A model generated the notes under the pieces. It was not told the DNA's origin. It searched no databases and worked only from the letters and a program-made list of their open reading frames with translations. DNA of 64,000 bases. Source: Candidatus Nitrosocosmicus arcticus (GTDB taxonomy: Archaea > Thermoproteota > Nitrososphaeria > Nitrososphaerales > Nitrososphaeraceae). Every line of letters starts with the position of its first letter. Position 1 is the first letter of the stretch. This document shows, piece after piece, positions 1 to 7,019 of this stretch. The position numbers and the translations under genes were made by a program. Location: the NCBI RefSeq assembly GCF_007826885.1, contig NZ_ML675585.1, positions 62,001 through 126,000 on the forward strand, written 5' to 3'.

Positions 1-228
1 ATCCGGTTAATATCGCTAAATAAATAATTTTCATAAAAACTCATAGAACCGCCTCGACAGGACCAATATCGTCTTGAAGTCAACAAGGTAGGTCGCTAAC
101 AGTCGTTTGATAGTTTACAGCACTACTTTTATTTTATAGAAAATTTAACTTGTAATATTATTACTTGATATTTTGGTTTCTCTATGGTTAAATTATAATC
201 ATTTTACCTGTGTCACATCAGAATGGAC

Positions 229-552
229 TTAATTCTTTAAAGGGAGGCTAAATGAAAATGTTGTACCTTGATCATCCTTATTGTTTTCAGCCCAAATCTT
301 ACCCCCATGAGCTTCGATAATTGCTTTGCAGATATAAAGGCCTAATCCAGTACCGCCAGTTTTGTAACTAAAGAATTTTGAGAAGACCTTAGAAAATAAT
401 TCAAAGTCTAGTCCTTTGCCGAAATCTTTTACCTTTACGATTATTTCTTGGGAGTTACTATTTATATTGTCTTTATTAGTACTGCTGCTAATAATAGTAA
501 TAACTATCAAACCTTTTTCGGTAAATTTAATAGCAATTAGGAAATGAGGATG
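229..552 (-). pseudogene. Histidine kinase fragment (C-terminal ATPase domain)
   Basis: The open frame carries only the end of a sensor histidine kinase ATPase domain. The remains of the N box read AIKFTEKG, followed by a DFGKGL G1-type motif and the G2 motif GTGLGLYICKAIIEAHGG, then a normal C-terminus (GTTFSFSLPL). The frame is closed by an in-frame TAG at 553-555, just before the N box. The dimerisation domain, phospho-acceptor His and conserved N-box Asn are therefore absent. No ATG is present; the first candidate start is a TTG inside the domain. It is read as a 5'-truncated remnant, not a working kinase. Confidence 0.75.
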
Positions 553-578
553 CTACACGAATATAGATCAAAAATAAA

Positions 579-1379
579 TTAGTTTAAACAATCTTTGCAA
601 GTTGTTTTGTAAGTACCTTTCTCTATCTTTATTATTACTTTACTTCCAATTTTCTTCGATAAACCTTCTGCTTCTTCTTTTATTTTGTTATAATAGCCAG
701 CTAGATCGTAGTATTTTCTAAGAACTATATCAGAATTTTTTAGGTACTCTATACCATTTTCTATCTTCGTCTTGTCCTCCGAGGTTATTGAGGCTATTAT
801 TTCAACACCATTAATTTTAAGTAATTCGTTTTCCCATACTAATCTGAAATCTTCCTTAGATTTCCAATAATTTTTTAGTCTTTCTAACAAAGTTCTTACT
901 ATTATAGTATTATTAGAGGGATTTCTCGATACTTCATCTGTTACAAAAAATCTATTTTCTTCAAAATAATTGGCTACTAATTCCTTTCGTTCATCCCTCT
1001 CAAATTTTTCAAGGTCAGAATTATACTCTTTGATATTATTTTCTATCCATGAGAATCGACTATCGAAGTTTGCTATATCATTTTTAAGATGTAGGTATCC
1101 TTCCTCCCAATAATCGGATCCACGAACAAATAAAGGATCAAATTCAATGATAGGAATAAAATAACAGGTTTCAATGGATGAAATGATATTTACTCTTAAA
1201 GGTAAAAATATATTATGATATAAAAGGGTATAAGTTTTATTTTGTATTGCTAGTTCATTAGTTTTTAATTCAATAAAGTCTAATTCTTGAGATAATTTGG
1301 AATTGTAACTCTCCCAAATTTCTTTTACAATTGGTATAACAACATCGATACCTATTTTTACGACATCAAAAGTATCCAA
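579..1379 (-). CDS. Hypothetical protein, helical, 266 aa
   Basis: The protein has no motif I recognise. It is rich in Lys, Glu and Asn and looks mostly helical, with a probable coiled-coil stretch around residues 95-135. A Cys-x2-Cys pair lies at the very C-terminus (TCKDCLN). There is no signal peptide. The start is TTG, since no ATG fits near the 5' end. It sits alone between a kinase remnant and an intergenic repeat, inside what may be the left part of an integrated element. Function unknown. Confidence 0.6.
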   Translation of the reverse strand: MDTFDVVKIGIDVVIPIVKEIWESYNSKLSQELDFIELKTNELAIQNKTYTLLYHNIFLPLRVNIISSIETCYFIPIIEFDPLFVRGSDYWEEGYLHLKNDIANFDSRFSWIENNIKEYNSDLEKFERDERKELVANYFEENRFFVTDEVSRNPSNNTIIVRTLLERLKNYWKSKEDFRLVWENELLKINGVEIIASITSEDKTKIENGIEYLKNSDIVLRKYYDLAGYYNKIKEEAEGLSKKIGSKVIIKIEKGTYKTTCKDCLN

Positions 1380-1747
1380 TCCAAGAATTGTTTAGCATTA
1401 TTCTAAATAAGATTTCCTTTAGTTAAGAGATAGACTAATAATACAGGAAATCAGTTTAATTCGGGTTATTACATATTTCAAATTGTTTTCCTGTATGAAC
1501 AAAGTTACCAATTTTCAACTGCTTTTGATTCGATAAAGGTAATTAGATAATAATTCTTCATGTACAGAGAAAAAACATATACTCAGTCAGGGGTAGTTTT
1601 TCTTAACATCTAAGAGGACAAGCTTACCGCATTTAAGATACAAAAATGTTGAGGAAAATTACTCCAAACTCGCGCTTTTTACGTCCATGATTGAGACATA
1701 TCTAGACAAACAAAAAGTGTATTAGATATGTCCACATATTAGCATCA
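1380..1747. other. Intergenic, one repeat copy
   Basis: I see no coding signal here. The only notable content is one copy of a 26-bp direct repeat (1583-1608). The last 50 bases are AT-rich and probably hold the promoter of the rightward gene that starts at 1748. Confidence 0.5.
1583..1608 (+). repeat. 26-bp direct repeat, copy 1
   Basis: This 26-bp stretch (core CAGTCAGGGGTAGTTTTTCT) recurs exactly at 2660-2685. The two copies bracket the 100-aa gene and a broken winged-helix gene. A weaker inverted relative (GTTAAGAAAATTTACCCCC) lies at about 3268-3286. Confidence 0.85.
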
Positions 1748-2050
1748 ATGCTAGTTAAAATAAACAGAATTAACGAAGCAGAAAACAAAGTAAATGTAAC
1801 CTTGCTTGATATTGATGATCTTGGCTCAGTAATTCCAGTAAAAGAATTTGACTTAAATATACTGTCAAATGATGAGTCCATAGTTAATATGCTAAAGACT
1901 TCTGTACATGCAATCATCTTTACTGAAGACTTTGATAATGCGATTGGTTCTACTATTATTTCTGCAATTAATTTAACTGATGATGAACTTAATCAAGAGA
2001 AAGAGAAAATGATCAAAGCGGCTAATGATAAGATCAAGAAAAGTGAATGA
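1748..2050 (+). CDS. Hypothetical protein, 100 aa
   Basis: This is a small acidic cytosolic protein. The first 60 residues alternate hydrophobic and charged positions as a beta-rich fold would, starting MLVKINRINEAENKVNVTLL. The C-terminal 30 residues (from LTDDELNQEK) look like an amphipathic charged helix. There is no signal peptide or metal motif. The ATG follows an AT-rich promoter-like stretch and fits well. The gene is bracketed by the 26-bp direct repeat. Not recognised; function unknown. Confidence 0.6.
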   Translation: MLVKINRINEAENKVNVTLLDIDDLGSVIPVKEFDLNILSNDESIVNMLKTSVHAIIFTEDFDNAIGSTIISAINLTDDELNQEKEKMIKAANDKIKKSE

Positions 2051-2194
2051 TGAATAGATTATCAAGTCCATCCAAGTTTGTTCAAATAAATGTGAAAATA
2101 ATATTTATTTCATTCAATATTATTTTCCTTATTGACATATCCTATTTAATTGTCTTAACTTTTGATTTAGATTATAAAAAAATAGTTTTTAGAT

Positions 2195-2482
2195 CTAAAG
2201 TGGTATTGCCTCTTTCTTTCTATTTTCTAGTTCATTAATTCCATCTGGAGTAATTTGGTAGTTTTCACCATCTGAAGAATGAATCAAACTTTAAGTAATC
2301 AAATCCTCAATAGCTTGATCGAATAAAGGGGACATTGTACTATCTACGGATTCCATCAATTCTCCAATGTTGATTGAAGGGTCACTTGCTGATGCATGTT
2401 GAGTTAATAATCTATCCAATACAAAACTTTCGACATTGTGAAGGGCACCATTGTCCTCCTCATCCATGGATAATTTATCCAT
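2195..2482 (-). pseudogene. Winged-helix-like small protein interrupted by a TAA
   Basis: The frame starts MDKLSMDEEDNGALHNVESF and reaches a TAA after FDQAIEDLIT. Read through the stop, the same frame continues SLIHSSDGENYQITPDGINE and ends at a TAG near 2195. The tail beyond the stop (YQITPDGINELENRKKE) is typical of the wing and last helix of archaeal winged-helix regulators. The simplest reading is a nonsense mutation in a roughly 95-aa winged-helix protein. A working truncated protein cannot be excluded. Confidence 0.55.
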
Positions 2483-3012
2483 GATTATAACTACATTCTA
2501 CGCTTAAATTATTATCTTTACCATTTGTAAATAGCAAACCGATTTAGAGGAAAAATAGACCAATTCAAGATGTCGAATCACATTTTTTAGCTAATCTCAA
2601 GATAAATCCTTTCAAAGTTATTTCGAGAATCGTAATGGATCTAATCTATATAATTTGCATCAGTCAGGGGTAGTTTTTCTTAACACTATTCATATTTGAA
2701 CTTAAATTGTTAGGTCAATACCATTGGCAGGTTTGACTATTGAGGCTCCACTGTTTTTGATATCGGTAAAATTTAATTCTTTCATTTCACAAGGTATTTG
2801 CAATTTTGTGATTACTTCAATAAGTTTGATGTTTTATTGTTGATATGCATGTAACACAAGCATATTTTAATCATCTATTACTAATTAGATATAACCAAAT
2901 TCCTCCAAATACCTGAAAAATATTGAAAAATTTGAACTCTACGGATTGTTATATCAGAAATATGTCAATATTTTTATAAAACAAAGTCCTAGAAGATTAT
3001 TAGGTATGTAAT
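2483..3012. other. Intergenic, second repeat copy
   Basis: This is AT-rich sequence with no convincing reading frame. It contains the second exact copy of the 26-bp repeat (2660-2685) and the probable promoter of the small gene starting at 3013. Confidence 0.5.
2660..2685 (+). repeat. 26-bp direct repeat, copy 2
   Basis: Exact second copy of the element at 1583-1608, in the same orientation, about 1.08 kb away. Copies this exact in non-coding DNA suggest a recent duplication, a mobile repeat or a shared regulatory site. Confidence 0.85.
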
Positions 3013-3249
3013 ATGAATATTCATACAACAGAATCCGACAGAGGTTTTGTAAAATTTGAAAAATTAAAAGACAATTTTGATTGGTTTTATTCTAATTACG
3101 ATGAATTGAAAATGGAGTACAACCTTCAATATGTAGCAGTTAAAGAAAAAAGACAAATAGATAATGATTACGACCTAGAAAGATTATTAAAAAGATTGAA
3201 TTTATACAACTGTGATGAATCAATCGCCATCGAATATGTAAACAATTAA
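3013..3249 (+). CDS. DUF5678-like small protein, 78 aa
   Basis: The middle of the protein (YDELKMEYNLQYVAVKEKRQ, then a conserved Asp and a LERLLKRL helix, ending IEYV) matches my memory of the small archaeal and bacterial DUF5678 family: a short helix, a beta strand with YVAV, a helix, and a final strand. Length is normal for that family. Function is unknown. It is convergent with the cation antiporter gene to its right, with a hairpin between them. Confidence 0.6.
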   Translation: MNIHTTESDRGFVKFEKLKDNFDWFYSNYDELKMEYNLQYVAVKEKRQIDNDYDLERLLKRLNLYNCDESIAIEYVNN

Positions 3250-3267
3250 TTTTATATCCTTACTGCG

Positions 3268-3313
3268 TTAAGAAAATTTACCCCCGGATCACATCTTTTT
3301 AGGGGGGAGTTTT
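3268..3313. terminator. Hairpin between convergent genes
   Basis: An imperfect inverted repeat pairs a CCCCC run at 3281-3285 with GGGGGG at 3302-3307. Flanking A-rich and T-rich arms could extend the stem. It lies between convergent genes, so it could act as a two-way terminator. The left arm also resembles an inverted copy of the 26-bp repeat. Confidence 0.4.
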
Positions 3314-3406
3314 ACCTTCTAGTAGTAAGAATAAATCTTTATTTTAATCCTTTAGTTTTGCAAACGAAACTGGCTTGCATTCTTATAAAATTTATTTAAA
3401 TGATAG

Positions 3407-3430
3407 GTGAAAGCAGTGAAGGCTGTGAAG
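3407..3430 (+). repeat. 24-bp direct repeat, right after the antiporter gene
   Basis: The sequence GTGAAAGCAGTGAAGGCTGT plus GAAG is internally periodic: GTGAA occurs three times at 9-bp spacing. An exact copy lies at 4688-4711. The two copies sit 20 bp and 28 bp outside the two ends of the cation antiporter gene. Confidence 0.85.
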
Positions 3431-3450
3431 GTTCTAGAGAGCGGGTTTAA

Positions 3451-4659
3451 TCATTTTATAAAGTAAAACCCCAGAGCAATTGCAATAAAAAAACCTACAA
3501 GTATCACACCCTGAAACCAATTCCCTCTTCCGCCATTAGTTATAAAATAAACTAAAAATATTGAAGCAAACATGGTGATTAATTCAAACGGAGTAAAGAT
3601 TAATGGAAATGATACGCCCATTATCATTGCACCAACAATGATAACTGGTAGTACAAATAATGCGATTTGAGAAGCGGAATTTGCAGCGATCCCTAGAGCC
3701 AAATCCAATTTTCCTTTCCTTGCCATCATCATAGAAGTGATTTTTTCAGGGACATTTCCTACAATACCAATTATGATAGCGCCCACAAATAACACTCCTA
3801 GGTTAAGATTGGTGATGGTCTCTTCCACAGTACTGACTAGTATTTCACTTATTATTGCAATTCCTATCATACTTATGGCCAGTATGCCAATTGCTTTCTT
3901 CTTGCTCCATATACGTGGATCATCTATTTTCTTAGTAATCAGAATCTCAGCATTTGAATTAGGTTTTGACATTAAATCTGTTTCATTGGTAGAGGTTACA
4001 AAGAGGTCTTTATGTGTCTTAAAAGTAAAAAATAAGCTTAAAACATACACAGATAAAAGTAATATTGCAAAAGAGTTACTCAAAATCATAACCATAAAAC
4101 CTGTTGATTCCATTTGATTTTCTATATTAGCTTCTGTGACTGTTAAATTTCCTAAAATCAATATAGTTGGAATCGATAGAATGGTAATGGATATGAGTAA
4201 CAGCGTAATATGAAATACAATGTTTTTTTTATTGAAAATTTGCTCTCGAAATTTTAACCCCCCCACAATCAAACTCAAACCAAAAACTAACAATAATTGG
4301 CCCAAGATAGACCCAACTATATTTGCCTTAACTAAATCGAATAAACCCGCCTGGATAGCTACTATCGATAGTATTATCTCTGGAGTATTTGAGAATGTGA
4401 CATTGATCAAGGAGCCTCCAGTATTTCCATAATGCTCTGCGAGGTGCTCTGTAGTGTCTCCTACTAATTTGGCCAATGGTATTAGGGCTAGTACTGATAA
4501 TGCAAACAATACTGTATTGTCGATAGAGAAGAAAATATCTAAAATAATTGTGATTGGCACGAAAATTAAGAGGATATAGAATACATTTGATATGTTAAAG
4601 AAATGGTTTAGTAGTCGAGCCAATAAATTTAACCATTTCTTTAGACTAATTGTAGACAT
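3451..4659 (-). CDS. Ca2+/H+ (cation) antiporter, CaCA family
   Basis: This membrane protein exchanges Ca2+ or a similar cation for protons across the cytoplasmic membrane. It shows two alpha repeats typical of the CAX branch: GNTGGSLINVTFSNTPEI at residues 78-95 and GNVPEKITSMMMARKGK from residue 301. Both contain the key acidic residue (E94, E305). About eleven hydrophobic segments are visible, with a polar acidic loop around residues 215-255 splitting the halves. The length of 402 aa is usual. The gene stands alone and is bracketed by a 24-bp direct repeat, which suggests it may have moved or been duplicated as a unit. Substrate (Ca2+ or Na+) is inferred from family only. Confidence 0.88.
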   Translation of the reverse strand: MSTISLKKWLNLLARLLNHFFNISNVFYILLIFVPITIILDIFFSIDNTVLFALSVLALIPLAKLVGDTTEHLAEHYGNTGGSLINVTFSNTPEIILSIVAIQAGLFDLVKANIVGSILGQLLLVFGLSLIVGGLKFREQIFNKKNIVFHITLLLISITILSIPTILILGNLTVTEANIENQMESTGFMVMILSNSFAILLLSVYVLSLFFTFKTHKDLFVTSTNETDLMSKPNSNAEILITKKIDDPRIWSKKKAIGILAISMIGIAIISEILVSTVEETITNLNLGVLFVGAIIIGIVGNVPEKITSMMMARKGKLDLALGIAANSASQIALFVLPVIIVGAMIMGVSFPLIFTPFELITMFASIFLVYFITNGGRGNWFQGVILVGFFIAIALGFYFIK

Positions 4660-4687
4660 ATAAATATATTAAGAATTTTTACAAATA

Positions 4688-4711
4688 GTGAAAGCAGTGA
4701 AGGCTGTGAAG
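4688..4711 (+). repeat. 24-bp direct repeat, just upstream of the antiporter gene
   Basis: Exact copy of 3407-3430 in the same orientation. It lies 28 bp upstream of the antiporter start codon, where a transcription regulator could bind. The triple GTGAA at 9-bp spacing resembles an operator or iteron. Confidence 0.85.
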
Positions 4712-4835
4712 CTTTAGAAGACTCCAAGAAATTTTTCTGTGTTAACAATTCATTATATCAGTTTTAGAGATGTTTATAAGAGATTAATTCGACATAACCT
4801 TTGAATAAAGGTTAGCTGATAGAAAAGAGGCACAT

Positions 4836-5510
4836 TTAAGAATCTATATTTGGCGATCTAATTAGATCAAGCCAGAATTTAAATATCGTAATTAATTTTG
4901 GCATCAAATGAATATTAGATTTTAATATGTTTAGGTTTTGATAATTGAAATCTTCTTCTGGATACCGAGGCATGTTATTCATTTTAAAAAGACTGATCGC
5001 TAGTAGCGCGCCGATTGATAAAATTACAGTTGGTTTAGCACTTTTATTACTACTCAATAGTAATTTGTACTGTTCATATTTAGAATAAATATTACTGAGG
5101 AAGGCTTCGTAATTATGCATATTGGTCACATAGTTATCTCTCATTATCCTGTTCTCTTTTTTTACAGTATTTTTTAAAAATTCTATATTTTCGACTAGTT
5201 TAGCATACTCCACAGGATCGTTTACTTCAAATTTTTTGTATGCTCTTATATGTTCATCACCAATCAGAATAATCAACTCGACTGATATCTCTTCGATACT
5301 GTGACCGATCTTTTTTATTTTACTATAAGTTGATTCTTCAGGTTTAAGATCAAGATACAACATTTTCAACTGCTTTTCTAATGCTTGATGTAAATGATAA
5401 AATATCAAAATATTTAACCGTTTATAAGTATATAAAATTTCAATTACCTCAAGATCATTGTTGATTGCTTGTCTGTATCCTTCAATTATATTTTTCATGT
5501 GGAGGGCCAT
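4836..5510 (-). CDS. HEPN-like helical protein, 224 aa
   Basis: The N-terminal half resembles HEPN domains. It has a helix with FYHLHQALEKQLKMLYLD at about residues 37-54 (like the YHAHQAAEKALKAL helix of HEPN proteins) and IGHSIEEI at about 68-75 (like GHDLEEL). The canonical R-x4-6-H RNase motif is not evident, so nuclease activity is doubtful. A hydrophobic stretch occurs near residues 160-172. It may be a toxin-type or scaffold protein carried by the neighbouring element. The fold call is tentative. Confidence 0.45.
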   Translation of the reverse strand: MALHMKNIIEGYRQAINNDLEVIEILYTYKRLNILIFYHLHQALEKQLKMLYLDLKPEESTYSKIKKIGHSIEEISVELIILIGDEHIRAYKKFEVNDPVEYAKLVENIEFLKNTVKKENRIMRDNYVTNMHNYEAFLSNIYSKYEQYKLLLSSNKSAKPTVILSIGALLAISLFKMNNMPRYPEEDFNYQNLNILKSNIHLMPKLITIFKFWLDLIRSPNIDS

Positions 5511-5668
5511 AGATTAATTTTGTTTCTGTATGAATTAATATGTAATTGTTGAATATGAAATGGTGGAACAAACTTGTTTATGATCATTAGATTTTTAGTT
5601 CACCTTTATAGTGCAATTTATTCAAGGGAGTAGATTGTCTCACGAGTAGTCATATTACTGCTAGCGAG

Positions 5669-6703
5669 CTAAGTTTTTAATAGATTGTAAAGGTCGAGAT
5701 TCTCTTTCTTTAAATTCTCTAAACTGATAGGCGGATATCCTTTATCATATCTTAGCTGTTCCATAATTCTTTGTGGATATTTCCATCTGATCTTGTTTAC
5801 CTTATTGCACCTATCCAACCATTCAGTTAGTATAGAAACCACTTCATGTTCCGACAAGCTTTTAATAGTTACGAGATACGGTATCAATATGTGCCATAAA
5901 CAATAGTATCTATAATCAGCAATTGGAGTTTCAAGTAATTTGTCTATCCACGCTATTTTATTGCTATTTCTTATTGAATCGCTGTTCTGTTTTCTCTTCT
6001 TCAACTCTTCATTTTCAATCTTTAGTTGTATGAGATGATCCAAGAAATGCAAAACTAATGGATTCGCTAATGCTTCAATATCGTCCCATTTTTGGATTAT
6101 TTTGACCTTTTCGTTATACTTTGAATTTATGGTTTCTGGGATTCTAATCAGGCATGAGTTAATAGAAGGATTGTGTTTTGAGTCTCCCTTACCATCTGTA
6201 AGATAATTTTCTGCAAAGCGAATAAATTCAGTAGTAAGGTCATTTCCTGTAAAGGGGGCGAATTCCTCTAATTCCTTAAAAGTTTCTAAAGGTTGTTTTT
6301 CTTGATTTTTGGTAACTATTTTAATTGGTTGATAAATATGGTATCCACCTCCTGTCCATAACACTGTAGATTGACCATCAATCTCCTCTTTTATCTTCTT
6401 TAATGTTTGCTTTAGAATGTAGTCAAGCTTTCTAATAGGATATTTACAAGTGGAACATAAAGATAGATCTAAATCGATAAAAATGAAGCTGGGGTATAGT
6501 TGGTTCATCTCTGACTCATTATGAGCAGGGTAACCATTAATTCTACAGTCAACAAAATTAGCTTCTGTAAAATACTTCATCATTTCATCTTCAGAATCGA
6601 CAAAGACCTGACCATTGGTTCTTGCAGTCATAATTGATCTAGGGAACTCAAATTCCTGTCCGGAGAAATGAGTTAGAATAAAATGGACGTTGTTCTCAGT
6701 CAT
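5669..6703 (-). CDS. Archaeo-eukaryotic primase-like protein, 344 aa
   Basis: Three hallmark motifs of the archaeo-eukaryotic primase superfamily are present in order. They are FIDLDL (residues 75-80; metal-binding Asp pair), TGGGYHIYQP (117-126; conserved His) and LIRIPETINSKY (185-196; third motif Arg). Cys83 and Cys86 may bind zinc. The C-terminal 90 residues (YYCLWHILIPYL through RIMEQLRYDKGYPP) look like a PriX/primase C-terminal helical domain. It would make primers on the element's DNA. It lies across the iteron array from a second, larger primase-helicase. Whether the two form one complex is unknown. Confidence 0.75.
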   Translation of the reverse strand: MTENNVHFILTHFSGQEFEFPRSIMTARTNGQVFVDSEDEMMKYFTEANFVDCRINGYPAHNESEMNQLYPSFIFIDLDLSLCSTCKYPIRKLDYILKQTLKKIKEEIDGQSTVLWTGGGYHIYQPIKIVTKNQEKQPLETFKELEEFAPFTGNDLTTEFIRFAENYLTDGKGDSKHNPSINSCLIRIPETINSKYNEKVKIIQKWDDIEALANPLVLHFLDHLIQLKIENEELKKRKQNSDSIRNSNKIAWIDKLLETPIADYRYYCLWHILIPYLVTIKSLSEHEVVSILTEWLDRCNKVNKIRWKYPQRIMEQLRYDKGYPPISLENLKKENLDLYNLLKT

Positions 6704-6883
6704 GGTTTAACCATTTCCTTTTAATGAACATAAAACAAAAAAGTAGAGACATCTAGTTACTGGTAGATAGAGGCTCATTTGACTTTTTTAATTTATATCA
6801 TAATGAATTTTAGCCGGTAGAGGTTATCTTTAGATTCTGGTTTTTTATTAGTAGTTGGCATAAATAATTATGATGATGATTTT

Positions 6884-6928
6884 TTGTCAGGGTTGTCAGG
6901 GTTGTCAGGGCTGTCAGGGCTGTCAGGG
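6884..6928 (+). repeat. Iteron array: five tandem 9-bp units
   Basis: Five head-to-tail units of TTGTCAGGG or CTGTCAGGG run without gaps. Two inverted relatives (CCCTGACA, CCCTGACG) follow at about 7011-7038. The array lies just beyond the 3' end of the primase-helicase gene and between it and the second primase gene. Iterons beside replication genes commonly mark plasmid origins, so this is a candidate replication origin of the integrated element. Confidence 0.75.
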
Positions 6929-7019
6929 TAGTTGTACTTGACTTCATAGTTATACATGATGTGGAAAAGAGAGATAGTAATAAAGCACTAATTATTTTCA
7001 GGGTACATAACCCTGACAT

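Noticed and set aside
2047-2238. A 63-codon hydrophobic plus-strand frame
   Set aside because: Overlaps the broken winged-helix gene; rich in Ile/Phe as expected for AT-rich non-coding DNA.
6810-7019. A 69-codon minus-strand frame with a Thr/Leu repeat
   Set aside because: The repeat is simply the 9-bp iteron array read as codons; the frame starts directly after the helicase stop and has no protein logic.
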